Assembly: GCA_963791615.1 (NCBI GenBank)
Contig: CAWBTE010000005.1
Coordinates: 1 to 64,000 of the forward strand
Length of the DNA stretch: 64,000 nt
Origin: CAILZL01 sp963791615
Lineage (GTDB): Bacteria > Pseudomonadota > Gammaproteobacteria > Steroidobacterales > Steroidobacteraceae
Reading direction: 5' to 3'
In this document: positions 29,246 through 38,291 of the stretch, piece after piece
Position numbering within the stretch: the stretch's first letter is position 1
Layout: every line of letters begins with the position of its first letter
Notes under the pieces: model-generated
Seen by the model: only the letters and a program-made list of their open reading frames with translations
What the model was told of the DNA's origin: nothing
Databases searched by the model: none
Position numbers and translations under genes: made by a program

Positions 29246-29283
29246 GTAGCGGCAGCAGACGCGTATTTGTCTGCTGCTACTAC
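29246..29283 (+). terminator. Hairpin after metK
   Basis: GCAGCAGAC (29252-29260) pairs with GTCTGCTGC (29269-29277) and is flanked by TAGC-type extensions. No long U-tract follows, so it may attenuate rather than fully end metK transcription. Confidence 0.55.
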
Positions 29284-29290
29284 AATCTGT

Positions 29291-29364
29291 CATTGAGGAG
29301 CGCTGCAGCACCCCACCTGGGGTAGTCAGGCTCGATGACGGAGATACCGATCAACCGCGCTCTT
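29291..29364 (+). promoter_or_regulatory. S-adenosylhomocysteine (SAH) riboswitch
   Basis: The layout matches the SAH aptamer: P1 arms CATTGAG (29291) and CTCGATG (29331), the conserved core GAGGAGCGCTGC at 29295-29306, a small GC hairpin (CCCCACCTGGGG), GTCAGGCTCG, and a downstream CCGCGCTC at 29355-29362 able to pair with GAGCG to form the pseudoknot. It lies 35 bases upstream of ahcY. SAH binding is expected to switch ahcY on. Confidence 0.9.
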
Positions 29365-29398
29365 AACTTCAGTTCACTACTTCAGTTAGGAAATTCAC

Positions 29399-30814
29399 AT
29401 GAACGCCGTTGTATCGAAAGATTTCAAGGACTACTACGTCAAGGACATGACGCAAGCCGGCTGGGGCCATAAAGAAATGGCCATTGCTGAAACCGAAATG
29501 CCGGGCTTGATGGCGATCCGCAAGGAATACGCCGCCAGCCAACCACTGAAAGGCGCCCGCATTGCCGGTTCGCTGCACATGACGATTCAGACCGCCATGT
29601 TGATTGAAACGTTGAAAGCGCTCGGCGCCGACGTGCGTTGGGCGTCCTGCAACATCTATTCAACACAAGACCACGCCGCTGCCGCAATTGCCGCCAACGG
29701 CACCCCGGTGTTCGCGTACAAGGGCGAGACACTGGATGAATACTGGGATTACACACACCGTATATTTGAGTGGCCAAATGGCACCAATGCCAACATGATT
29801 CTCGACGACGGTGGCGATGCCACGTTGTTGTTGATGCTGGGCAGCAAGGTTGAGAAAGACGCCTCGTTGATCAGCAAGCCCACCAATGAAGAAGAAGTGG
29901 CGTTGTATGCCTCGATCAGGAAGCGGCTGGCTGCGCAGCCCGGTTGGTACTCGGCACGGCTTGCGCAAATCAAGGGCGTGACTGAAGAAACCACTACCGG
30001 TGTCAAGCGACTGTACGAAGTCGCCAAGAAAGGTGAACTGCCCTTCCCGGCAATTAACGTCAATGATTCAGTGACGAAATCCAAGTTCGACAACTTGTAT
30101 GGATGCCGCGAATCACTGGTGGATGCCATCAAGCGCGCCACCGATGTGATGCTGGCTGGCAAGGTGGCCGTGGTTGCCGGTTATGGCGATGTGGGCAAGG
30201 GTTCAGCCGAGAGTCTGCGTGCGTTGTCGGCACAGGTATGGGTAACGGAAATTGATCCGATCTGTGCCTTGCAGGCGGCGATGGAAGGTTATCGCGTAGT
30301 GACCATGGATGAAGCGGCCGACAAGGCCGATATCTTCGTCACGACCACCGGCAACGTGAACGTGATTACGCATGAACACATGAAGCGCATGCGGCATCAG
30401 GCCATCGTCTGCAACATCGGTCACTTCGACAGCGAAATCGAAATCGCCGCACTGAAACAGTATCAATGGGAGAACATCAAGCCTCAGGTCGATCATGTGA
30501 TCTTCCCGGACGGCAAGCGGATTATTGTGCTCGCCGAGGGGCGCCTGGTGAACCTCGGCTGCGGCACCGGCCATCCGTCGTTCGTGATGTCGAATTCCTT
30601 CACCAACCAGGTGTTGGCACAGATTGAATTGTTCCAGTACGGCGCCAAGTACAAGAATGACGTGTATGTATTGCCGAAACATCTGGATGAAAAAGTGGCG
30701 CACCTGCACCTGGAGCGTATCGGTGTGAAGCTGACCAAGCTGACCGATGAACAAGCCAGATATATAGGTGTGTCCAGCGACGGCCCCTTCAAGGCAGATC
30801 ACTACCGGTATTGA
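29399..30814 (+). CDS. ahcY: Adenosylhomocysteinase
   Basis: Hydrolyses S-adenosylhomocysteine to homocysteine and adenosine, using bound NAD. Seen: LHMTIQTAMLIETL near residue 60, SCNIYSTQDHAAAAIA, the NAD site VVAGYGDVGKGSAESL, CNIGHFDSEIEI and a C-terminal PFKADHYRY. The 471-residue length includes the insert common in bacterial enzymes. Regulation by the upstream SAH riboswitch is expected. Confidence 0.97.
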   Translation: MNAVVSKDFKDYYVKDMTQAGWGHKEMAIAETEMPGLMAIRKEYAASQPLKGARIAGSLHMTIQTAMLIETLKALGADVRWASCNIYSTQDHAAAAIAANGTPVFAYKGETLDEYWDYTHRIFEWPNGTNANMILDDGGDATLLLMLGSKVEKDASLISKPTNEEEVALYASIRKRLAAQPGWYSARLAQIKGVTEETTTGVKRLYEVAKKGELPFPAINVNDSVTKSKFDNLYGCRESLVDAIKRATDVMLAGKVAVVAGYGDVGKGSAESLRALSAQVWVTEIDPICALQAAMEGYRVVTMDEAADKADIFVTTTGNVNVITHEHMKRMRHQAIVCNIGHFDSEIEIAALKQYQWENIKPQVDHVIFPDGKRIIVLAEGRLVNLGCGTGHPSFVMSNSFTNQVLAQIELFQYGAKYKNDVYVLPKHLDEKVAHLHLERIGVKLTKLTDEQARYIGVSSDGPFKADHYRY

Positions 30815-30820
30815 ATGTAT

Positions 30821-30877
30821 GGGCGGTTCGCGAACCGCCCTCTTTCATACGCTTCAGAAGGGTCGCTCACGAGCGGC
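30821..30877. repeat. Two intergenic palindromes after ahcY
   Basis: GGGCGGTTCGCGAACCGCCC at 30821-30840 belongs to the family at 7960 and 21565. A weaker relative, GGTCGCTCACGAGCGGCC, follows at 30861-30878. Confidence 0.8.
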
Positions 30878-30896
30878 CTCTACGTTCCTCTTACCG

Positions 30897-30930
30897 AAAA
30901 AGGCCGACGAAAGTCGGCCTTGTTGTTTGC
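30897..30930 (+). terminator. Rho-independent terminator after ahcY
   Basis: AGGCCGAC (30901-30908) and GTCGGCCT (30913-30920) form a perfect stem with a GAAA tetraloop, preceded by an A-tract and followed by TTGTTGTTT. Confidence 0.85.
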
Positions 30931-31111
30931 GCCACGGTTCAGTTTCGACAAGCTACATGTCGGCATTTCGCGAACGGTTAAAAACTGCGAAGCAATACCC
31001 GTAATTCCGCGAACCTGTTCGACCCGACAGCACTCATAACCTACGGCGTTCAAGTTTTTTGCCAGCTGACCTCGCTAAAATACTTTCAGCTCCTCACTCC
31101 TGTTTCTGTCC

Positions 31112-31867
31112 ATGTCGAAACCACGCTCACTCAAATTTCTGCAAATTACCGACACACACTTGCTGGGTGATCGCGATGGGCTGCTGCGCGACGTGCCAAC
31201 GTTTGCCACATTGCAGGCGGTGCAAGCGCATGCTGCCGGGCATTTCCGCAACCCGGATGGGGTGCTGCTGACCGGCGATCTGGTGCAGGATGATGCAGCG
31301 GGCTATGCGCTGATACGCGAAGCATTCGAGGATTCAAGCGTTCCCGTGTATTGCATTCCCGGCAATCATGATTTGCCGGATGCCATGTATGAATCCCTGA
31401 ATCAATCACCCTTTGTGCTGGACGATCACCGCGTAATCGGCAACTGGCTGTTGATATTGCTGAATAGCTGGCAACCCCATAGCGCGGGCGGTTCGCTCGG
31501 TGATAAACAGCGGCTACGACTGGAAACACTGCTGACACAACATGCAGATCATCATGCCCTGATCTGTCTGCACCATCATCCAATTGCCATGCACAGCGAC
31601 TGGCTCGACAAGGTTGGCCTGCAGGATGCAGCGGCTTTTGAGCAATGCTTGCAGCGCCATGACAACGTACGCGGCGTGGTGTGGGGACATGTGCATCAGA
31701 ACCTTGATGTGCAGCGTAACGGCGTCAGGTACATGGCCACGCCCTCCACCTGCGCACAGTTTCTGCCCAACAGTGCAGGGTTCGCCGTAGACTCACGGCC
31801 ACCGGGCTATCGCACGCTGACGCTACACCCGGATGGCTCGCTGGACACTGAAGTCATCTGGCTCTGA
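31112..31867 (+). CDS. cpdA: 3',5'-cyclic AMP phosphodiesterase CpdA
   Basis: A metallophosphoesterase that hydrolyses cAMP. The five metal-binding blocks are in order: ITDTHLLGD (residues 11-19), GDLVQDD, GNHDLPD, LHHHPIAMHS and WGHVHQNLD. SADNRR-type loop is replaced here by ATPSTCAQF, usual for CpdA. The 251-residue length is normal. It is 42 bases upstream of the TraB/GumN gene. Confidence 0.9.
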   Translation: MSKPRSLKFLQITDTHLLGDRDGLLRDVPTFATLQAVQAHAAGHFRNPDGVLLTGDLVQDDAAGYALIREAFEDSSVPVYCIPGNHDLPDAMYESLNQSPFVLDDHRVIGNWLLILLNSWQPHSAGGSLGDKQRLRLETLLTQHADHHALICLHHHPIAMHSDWLDKVGLQDAAAFEQCLQRHDNVRGVVWGHVHQNLDVQRNGVRYMATPSTCAQFLPNSAGFAVDSRPPGYRTLTLHPDGSLDTEVIWL

Positions 31868-31909
31868 TTATTGGCGGTATCGCCATCGCGAACTACACAG
31901 GAAACTTGC

Positions 31910-32995
31910 ATGTGGGCACGATTCATCCTGCTGATGATGGCATTGCTGCTGAGCAGCGTCGCCAAGGCTGATCCCGCCATCTGGCAGGTCAAGGGCAAGC
32001 ACAACACGCTGTACCTGCTAGGCACTGTGCATCTGCTGCCAACCGATGAACAGCTACCGGCCAATATTCGCAATGCCTATGGCGAAGCCGAACAACTGTT
32101 GATGGAAATCGACATGGATGACATGGATCCGTTAACCACACAGGGGCTGATGATGCAGCTCGGCCTGTTGCCTGAGGGCGAAGACCTGCTGACGCAGCTG
32201 GATGCTGCGACTCAGCGCAAGCTGCAAACCACTGCCAGCAACCTGGGTTTTGACACCCGAGTATTGTCACGGTTTCAACCCTGGCTGGCAGCGATGATGC
32301 TCGAGCAGCTACAGTTCGCCAAGCTGGGATTCTCGGCTACATCAGGCATCGAGATGCGCCTGACCGAGCAGGCAGCGCAGGATCGCAAGGAGATCGCGGG
32401 TCTGGAGACGCTGCAAGAACAACTGAATTTCTTTGCCCAAATGAAGCCGTCAGCACAGCGGGACTATCTGCGTCAGACCCTGGATGAGATGCAGGAATCC
32501 CCACAGGAAATACAGGAGATGCTGGGTGCCTGGCGCAAGGGCGACATCAGTCACTTGCAAGGTATGCTGAATGAAGCGCTGGCCGACAGTCCGGAACTGA
32601 TGATGCAGCTCACCACGCATCGCAATCAACGCTGGCTGGTTACACTGAAGCAGCTGCTGGAATCACAATCGGATGACTATCTGGTGGCAGTGGGCGCGCT
32701 GCATCTGGTCGGCGATCAGGGCCTGGTGACGCTGCTGAAGCGCGCCGGTTACTCAATCACACCGGCAACTGAAGAGCTCACATCCTGCTCACAACTTACC
32801 CAGAGCTTGTATCAACACAAATCCCAGCCAGGCCGCCAGCAGACACAGCCCGACGGATGCCAGCACATTCAGCCCGGCCATGAATATCGCGCCGGAACGC
32901 GCCAGCATCAGTGTCTGCAAACTGAAAGACGAGAAAGTGGTGAATCCACCCAGAATGCCGATCATCAGGAACTGACGCGCGACCAGCGGAATTGA
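31910..32995 (+). CDS. TraB/GumN family exported protein, 3' end uncertain
   Basis: A protein of the TraB/GumN (ChaN-like) fold, possibly a metal-dependent peptidase; role in bacteria mostly unknown. Start at 31910 follows AGGAAA and gives a signal peptide MWARFILLMMALLLSSVAKA. Family motifs: LYLLGTVHLLPTDE near residue 34 and VAVGALHLVGDQGLVTLLKRAGY near 265. The family normally ends close to this last motif. The remaining part, from about 32780, is glutamine/arginine rich and antisense to crcB, so the true end is probably near 32772, where a TGA exists in a neighbouring frame. Confidence 0.8.
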   Translation: MWARFILLMMALLLSSVAKADPAIWQVKGKHNTLYLLGTVHLLPTDEQLPANIRNAYGEAEQLLMEIDMDDMDPLTTQGLMMQLGLLPEGEDLLTQLDAATQRKLQTTASNLGFDTRVLSRFQPWLAAMMLEQLQFAKLGFSATSGIEMRLTEQAAQDRKEIAGLETLQEQLNFFAQMKPSAQRDYLRQTLDEMQESPQEIQEMLGAWRKGDISHLQGMLNEALADSPELMMQLTTHRNQRWLVTLKQLLESQSDDYLVAVGALHLVGDQGLVTLLKRAGYSITPATEELTSCSQLTQSLYQHKSQPGRQQTQPDGCQHIQPGHEYRAGTRQHQCLQTERRESGESTQNADHQELTRDQRN

Positions 32996-33172
32996 CCAGC
33001 GGTCGTTTTCGGTCATGGCGGCCAGCGCGCCAATCAACAAACTGCCCAGCACATTGACCAGCAACGTTCCCCACGGGAAGGTCGCCCAGCGGGATTGCAC
33101 CCATTCGCTACAGGCGAAACGCGCCACGCTGCCCAGCGCGCCGCCGAGGGCGACCCAGAGGTAGGTGGTCAT
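32789..33172 (-). CDS. crcB: Fluoride channel CrcB/FluC
   Basis: Exports fluoride as a dual-topology dimer. Four hydrophobic segments and the motifs GGALGSVARF, PWGTLLVNVLGS and GGFTTFSSFSL are present. The ATG at 33172 overlaps the rubredoxin stop (TGATG) and gives 127 residues, the family length; an upstream start would add residues MSGLRGGQGRIRHD without support. No fluoride riboswitch was seen upstream, where the rubredoxin gene lies. Confidence 0.94.
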   Translation of the reverse strand: MTTYLWVALGGALGSVARFACSEWVQSRWATFPWGTLLVNVLGSLLIGALAAMTENDRWSIPLVARQFLMIGILGGFTTFSSFSLQTLMLARSGAIFMAGLNVLASVGLCLLAAWLGFVLIQALGKL

Positions 33173-33336
33173 CACACCTCGATCATGTCGAATTCTTCCT
33201 TGCCCGCCCCGCAATCCGGACAACGCCAGGACAGCGGTACATCTTCCCAGCGGGTGCCCGGCGCAATACCCGCTACGGGGTCGCCTTTCTCTTCTTCATA
33301 CACATAGCCGCAAATCACGCACAGGTAGGATTTCAT
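33172..33336 (-). CDS. Rubredoxin
   Basis: A one-iron electron carrier of 54 residues. The two cysteine pairs CVICG (residues 6-10) and CPDCGAGK (residues 40-47) and the core EEEKGDPVAGIAPGTRWEDV with DVPLSWRCP are unmistakable. The stop overlaps the crcB start as TGATG, implying translational coupling. It is divergent from hemL. Partner oxidoreductase not visible in the window. Confidence 0.96.
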   Translation of the reverse strand: MKSYLCVICGYVYEEEKGDPVAGIAPGTRWEDVPLSWRCPDCGAGKEEFDMIEV

Positions 33337-33478
33337 TTGCCAACAACCGGATCGAGGATGAGTTAACAGGCCTCGATTAAACCGGGAACCCTAAACCCAC
33401 GCAACCGGAATGGTGCGATTCCGGATGGAACCACCTACACTTTCACTCTTGCATGCAGTTCCATCAGCGAGTTCATTC

Positions 33479-34753
33479 ATGAGTTTGTACAGCGAAGCCT
33501 GTCGTTACATACCCGGCGGCGTCAATTCGCCGGTGCGCGCCTTTCGTGGCGTGGGCGGCGAACCGGTGTTTCTGTCACGGGCCAGCGGCGCTTATGTGTT
33601 TGACGCTGCCGGCAAACGCTACATTGACTACGTGGGTTCGTGGGGTCCGATGGTGCTGGGTCATGCGCATCCGGAGGTCATCAAGGCTGTACAGGAGCGC
33701 GCCGCGCTGGGACTGAGCTTTGGCGCCCCGACTGAAATTGAAACCGCATTGGCCAAGAAACTATGTGAGCTGATGCCGTCGATTGAACTGGTACGCATGG
33801 TCAGCTCCGGCACCGAAGCCACCATGAGCGCCATTCGTCTCGCACGCGGCTTTACTGGCCGCGACAAGATCGTGAAATTTGAAGGCTGCTACCACGGTCA
33901 CTCGGACTCATTGCTGGTGAAAGCGGGCTCCGGCGCGCTGACCCTGGGGGTGCCCACTTCACCCGGCGTGCCGGCTGCGCTTGCTGCCCACACCATTACA
34001 CTTGACTACAACAACAGCGCGCAGGTCGAACAGTTGTTCAAGGATATCGGCAGCGAGATCGCCTGCATCATTGTTGAACCGGTGGCCGGCAACATGAATT
34101 GCGTACCACCCGCACCGGGCTTTCTGCAAACCCTGCGCAAGGTTTGCGATGTATCGGGTGCCGTACTGATCTTTGACGAAGTCATGACCGGCTTTCGCGT
34201 CGCGCTCGGCGGCGCACAGGCGCTGTATGGCATCACGCCTGACCTGACCACGCTGGGCAAGATTCTCGGCGGCGGCATGCCGGTGGGCGCCTTTGGCGGC
34301 AAGCGCCAGATCATGGAGCGGCTCGCACCGCTGGGACCGGTGTATCAAGCCGGCACCTTGTCCGGCAATCCGGTGGCGATGGCGGCCGGCCTGAAGACCC
34401 TGGAACTGATTTGCGCGCAACCGGATTTCCACAGCCGGCTGACGGCGCGCACACAGGCATTGCTTGAAGGCTTGCGCAGCGCGGCTACCCAGGCAGGTCT
34501 GCCCTTCAGCACTACCCAGGTGGGCGGCATGTTCGGCCTGTACTTCAACGACGAACCCAGCATCAGCAGTTATGCGCAGGTGATGCGCAGCGATGCTGAG
34601 CGCTTCAAGCGTTTCTTCCATGGCATGCTGGATGAAGGCGTGTATCTCGCGCCTTCTGCCTTTGAAGCAGGATTTGTATCCGCTGCACATACGGATCAGG
34701 ACATCACTGCAACGATTGATGCAGCGCGCCTGGTTTTCCCACATCTGAAATAA
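33479..34753 (+). CDS. hemL: Glutamate-1-semialdehyde 2,1-aminomutase
   Basis: A PLP enzyme that forms 5-aminolevulinate in the C5 haem/tetrapyrrole pathway. Start at 33479 gives MSLYSEACRYIPGGVNSPVR, the normal N-terminus. Seen: MVSSGTEATMSAIRLARG, FEGCYHGHSD, FDEVMTGFRVA and the PLP lysine in TTLGKILGGGMPVGAFGG. Length 424 residues. The following membrane-protein gene starts 15 bases after its stop. Confidence 0.97.
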   Translation: MSLYSEACRYIPGGVNSPVRAFRGVGGEPVFLSRASGAYVFDAAGKRYIDYVGSWGPMVLGHAHPEVIKAVQERAALGLSFGAPTEIETALAKKLCELMPSIELVRMVSSGTEATMSAIRLARGFTGRDKIVKFEGCYHGHSDSLLVKAGSGALTLGVPTSPGVPAALAAHTITLDYNNSAQVEQLFKDIGSEIACIIVEPVAGNMNCVPPAPGFLQTLRKVCDVSGAVLIFDEVMTGFRVALGGAQALYGITPDLTTLGKILGGGMPVGAFGGKRQIMERLAPLGPVYQAGTLSGNPVAMAAGLKTLELICAQPDFHSRLTARTQALLEGLRSAATQAGLPFSTTQVGGMFGLYFNDEPSISSYAQVMRSDAERFKRFFHGMLDEGVYLAPSAFEAGFVSAAHTDQDITATIDAARLVFPHLK

Positions 34754-34768
34754 GCAGATCGCAACCGC

Positions 34769-36085
34769 ATGCACAGTTTTGCTGCCAGACATGACCGATC
34801 GCTCTATTGGCTGATCTTCGTCCTGGGACTGGGTATCGGTCTGCTGATGGTGTGGAACTCGCAACTGAGCGGCGATCAGTCTCTGATGCTGGATCTGGGC
34901 TGGTCACTATTCAATGATGGTCAGTGGCTGCAGTACGGCATGCCCACTTCGGCAGGCGGTCGCTCTCCCGGCGGTTTGACCGCATTGCTGGTCGCCGGCC
35001 CACTGTATGTCTGGCAGGACTACCGGGCGGTCGCTGCTCTCACGTTGGTGATTCACGCCGCCAGCTTCCTCCTGCTGCGGCATCTGCTGCGTCCAGCCCT
35101 GACCAACGCGGGCCAGTGGCTGTTACTGCTGCTGGTCTGGCTGGCGCCGTGGCATCTGTATTTTGCAGCGCATATCTGGAACTCCAACTACATGCTCGCG
35201 TTTGCCGTGTTGCATCTGGCCAGCGTGCAACGCATGTCAAAACACCGCGAAGCCTGGAACACCGCGCTGCATGGCCTGTTGATTGCACTGGCCATGCAGG
35301 TGCACACCTCCGCCGCCGTGCTGGCGATTCTTTCCATCCTGCTGTTCCTCAAAGGGCACCTTAAAATCCACTGGGGCGGCTTTGTGATCGGCATTGTGCT
35401 GGGTATCGCCAGTTACATCCCCTGGTACATGGCCATTGTCGCAGACCCGGCGCTACAACCCGGCAGCAAGGGCTTCTTCCTGCGCGGACTTCTTTATGTG
35501 CAGCCACTGCTCAAAGGCCTGCTGCAATGGCTGAAGATGGCCAGCCTCAGTGTTGCCGAACGAATGCTTGATTTCGACTTCACCGCCGCCTTGGGAACAA
35601 CCGCCAACACCTGGCTGCGCCCGCTGGGTCGAGGTCTTGGCCTGTTTGCCCATGTTTCATTGCTGGCCGCCCTGTGGGTGAACTGGCGGTTCTTTGTCAA
35701 ACACCGCCAGTTTGCCAAGCTCTGGCGAGCCATGCCGCCGCTGGGTCAATGCACCCCACGCGCCTGGTTACGCAGTTACATCACGCTGATGTTTGCCGCC
35801 GCAATGATCTCATTCGCCATTTCACCCACCACCCCCATGTGGTGGCAGGCGTTTGTGATGCTGCCCTGCGCGGCACTGCTGGTGATCATGACCACCGAGG
35901 CGCTGCTGCGCAGCCGACATCGTCAGCGTGCCATGAATATCGTCCGCATATGGAGCGTAACCACCCTGGCCCTGGTGCTGATGATGGCCATTGCATCCCC
36001 AATGTATCGCTGCGGCGGCCAATCCCTTGGCGGCATGGATGCTCGCTTGCAGCATCTCAACGCCAACCCTGCATGCGTGCAATGA
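34769..36085 (+). CDS. Multi-pass membrane protein, possible GT-C glycosyltransferase
   Basis: A 438-residue protein with about nine or ten membrane segments, spread from residue 13 to 420. I do not recognise a family by motif. An early acidic residue in the first periplasmic loop (LSGDQSLMLDLG) and the overall layout resemble GT-C (PMT/ArnT-like) transferases, which add lipid-linked sugars. It starts 15 bases after hemL but faces the GDP-fucose genes, so it may belong to the polysaccharide region. Function inferred only from topology. Confidence 0.5.
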   Translation: MHSFAARHDRSLYWLIFVLGLGIGLLMVWNSQLSGDQSLMLDLGWSLFNDGQWLQYGMPTSAGGRSPGGLTALLVAGPLYVWQDYRAVAALTLVIHAASFLLLRHLLRPALTNAGQWLLLLLVWLAPWHLYFAAHIWNSNYMLAFAVLHLASVQRMSKHREAWNTALHGLLIALAMQVHTSAAVLAILSILLFLKGHLKIHWGGFVIGIVLGIASYIPWYMAIVADPALQPGSKGFFLRGLLYVQPLLKGLLQWLKMASLSVAERMLDFDFTAALGTTANTWLRPLGRGLGLFAHVSLLAALWVNWRFFVKHRQFAKLWRAMPPLGQCTPRAWLRSYITLMFAAAMISFAISPTTPMWWQAFVMLPCAALLVIMTTEALLRSRHRQRAMNIVRIWSVTTLALVLMMAIASPMYRCGGQSLGGMDARLQHLNANPACVQ

Positions 36086-36101
36086 ATACTTTTGTTGCTG
36101 A

Positions 36102-37043
36102 CTAGCTGCAAGCCGGGGCTGTATTACGCAAATACCACTCATATGTAGAGCGAATGCCTGCCTCCAGCGCGACGCGAGGCTGCCAGCCCAGCTTCGTCAT
36201 CCTGCTCGTATCAAGCAGCTTGCGTGGCGTGCCGTCTGGCTTGGAGGTATCGAAGCGCACGCGGCCAGTGAAGCCCACGACGCGACTGACGATCTCAGCG
36301 AGCTCCATGATCATCACATCAGTTCCGCATCCGACGTTGATCCACTGCTCTTGCTCATAGCTTTGCATCAGAAACAAACAGGCATCGGCAAGATCATCAA
36401 CATGCAGAAACTCCCGCCGTGGCGTGCCTGTACCCCAGACTTCAACTTCCGGTACACCCTGTAACTTTGCCTCATGAAATTTACGGATCAACGCTGGCAA
36501 CACATGCGAGCTCTGCAAATCAAAATTGTCTCCGGGACCGTAAAGATTGGTGGGCATGGCCGAAATGGCGTTGAACCCGTACTGACGCCGGTAGGCCTGG
36601 CACATTTTCAGACCAGCAATCTTGGCAATGGCATACCACTCATTGGTGGGTTCAAGCGAGCCAGTCAGCAGGCAGTCTTCCGGCATGGGCTGCGGCGCAT
36701 GCTTCGGGTAGATGCAGCTCGAGCCCAGAAACAACAACTTGCTTACCCCATGCAGATGCGCCGAATGGATAACGTTGGTCTGCACTGCCAGGTTGTCACG
36801 CAAGAATTCGGCGGGGTGATTATTGTTGGCGAGAATGCCACCCACCCTGGCAGCAGCCAGAAATACATATTGCGGCTTGTTCTGCCTGAAAAAAGCATCG
36901 ACAGCACCCTGATCAGTCAACTCCAGCTCACGCCGTTCGCGCAACAGCAAGTTGCTATAACCGGCGGCGTGCAACCTGCGCACGATGGCGGAACCCACCA
37001 GACCCTTGTGGCCGGCGACAAAAATGCACGCATTGGTGTTCAT
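36102..37043 (-). CDS. fcl: GDP-L-fucose synthase
   Basis: A 3,5-epimerase/4-reductase that makes GDP-L-fucose from GDP-4-keto-6-deoxymannose. Seen: NADP site VAGHKGLVGSAIVRRL (residues 9-24), LFLGSSCIYP with the catalytic serine, and NEWYAIAKIAG with Tyr and Lys. The 313-residue length is normal. It follows gmd by only 5 bases on the same strand. Confidence 0.96.
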   Translation of the reverse strand: MNTNACIFVAGHKGLVGSAIVRRLHAAGYSNLLLRERRELELTDQGAVDAFFRQNKPQYVFLAAARVGGILANNNHPAEFLRDNLAVQTNVIHSAHLHGVSKLLFLGSSCIYPKHAPQPMPEDCLLTGSLEPTNEWYAIAKIAGLKMCQAYRRQYGFNAISAMPTNLYGPGDNFDLQSSHVLPALIRKFHEAKLQGVPEVEVWGTGTPRREFLHVDDLADACLFLMQSYEQEQWINVGCGTDVMIMELAEIVSRVVGFTGRVRFDTSKPDGTPRKLLDTSRMTKLGWQPRVALEAGIRSTYEWYLRNTAPACS

Positions 37044-37048
37044 CGGTG

Positions 37049-38137
37049 TTATTCCCGGTACTGATAAGTCTTGAAGCCGGCGTGGGTTATGGCCGCATCG
37101 CGCTTGGCGTCTTCAAGATCTGATTCAACCATCTCCCTGACCAAGGCATCAAAACTGATTTCGGGCTTCCAGCCCAGCAAGGTACGCGCCTTGGTGGCAT
37201 CACCCAGCAACGTATCCACCTCCGTCGGCCGGAAATAACGCGGGTCGATCCTGACAATGGTTTTGCCATTGCTTGCATCCACACCCTGTTCGTCAACGCC
37301 ATTGCCGCGCCATTCGACAGTCATGCCGAGGTACTGGGCCGCGCGACTCACAAATTCGCGCACCGAATGCTGCTCACCCGTCGCAATCACGAAATCATCG
37401 GGTTGTTCCTGCTGCAGCATCAGCCACTGAGCACGGACATAGTCGCGCGCATGCCCCCAGTCGCGCAAGGAGTCCATATTGCCGAGATACAGACAGCTGG
37501 CCAGCCCCTCGTGTATGCGCGCCAGCGCACGGGTGATCTTCCGGGTCACGAAAGTTTCACCCCGAATCGGCGATTCATGATTGAACAGGATGCCGCTGCA
37601 AGCGTACATGCCATAAGCTTCACGATAGTTGACCGTAATCCAGTGGCCGTACAACTTGGCGACGCCATAAGGTGATCGCGGGTAAAACGGCGTGGTTTCA
37701 CGCTGCGGAGTTTCCTGCACCTTGCCGAACATCTCGGAGGTGGATGCCTGGTAAAAGCGGGTACGCTTGTCCAAGCCGAGTATCCGTATCGCTTCCAGAA
37801 TTCGCAGTGCACCCAAGGCATCCGAGTTGGCGGTGTATTCAGGAGTTTCAAACGAGACTGCCACATGGCTCTGTGCCGCCAGATTGTAGACTTCGTCCGG
37901 CTGGATCTGCTGGATCACACGAATAAGATTGGTTGCGTCGGTAAGATCGCCGTAGTGCAGGTGCATCCGCACTCCCTGTTCATGCTCATCCTGGTAAAGG
38001 TGGTCTATGCGATCAGTGTTGAACGACGATGCTCGCCGTTTGATGCCATGAACCTCATATCCTTTATCCAGCAGAAACTCAGCCAGATATGCGCCATCCT
38101 GACCGGTAATACCGGTGATGAGTGCTTTTTTTGCCAC
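37049..38137 (-). CDS. gmd: GDP-mannose 4,6-dehydratase
   Basis: Forms GDP-4-keto-6-deoxymannose from GDP-mannose. Seen: ALITGITGQDGAYLAEFLL (residues 5-23), YQASTSEMFGKVQETPQ with the catalytic serine/threonine, PRSPYGVAKLYGHW with Tyr and Lys, and EVDTLLGDATKARTLLGW. The 362-residue length is typical. First gene of the gmd-fcl pair, supplying GDP-fucose to the neighbouring transferases. Confidence 0.96.
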   Translation of the reverse strand: MAKKALITGITGQDGAYLAEFLLDKGYEVHGIKRRASSFNTDRIDHLYQDEHEQGVRMHLHYGDLTDATNLIRVIQQIQPDEVYNLAAQSHVAVSFETPEYTANSDALGALRILEAIRILGLDKRTRFYQASTSEMFGKVQETPQRETTPFYPRSPYGVAKLYGHWITVNYREAYGMYACSGILFNHESPIRGETFVTRKITRALARIHEGLASCLYLGNMDSLRDWGHARDYVRAQWLMLQQEQPDDFVIATGEQHSVREFVSRAAQYLGMTVEWRGNGVDEQGVDASNGKTIVRIDPRYFRPTEVDTLLGDATKARTLLGWKPEISFDALVREMVESDLEDAKRDAAITHAGFKTYQYRE

Positions 38138-38291
38138 GCGAACATCTCACTGCAAACGAAAATTTTCAGGGTCTTTGCTTGCGGAAAAGAGTACCTGATT
38201 TTGCCTCTCTCCGCCGCATCGGCCCTGAAACAGACCGGCACCATGAATGCGCCCCATCACCTCAGCAGCAACACCCCCAGCACTGCTTGCG

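Noticed and set aside
32780..32995. C-terminal part of the TraB/GumN reading frame
   Set aside because: Glutamine/arginine-rich and antisense to crcB, a clear gene. The family normally ends near 32772.
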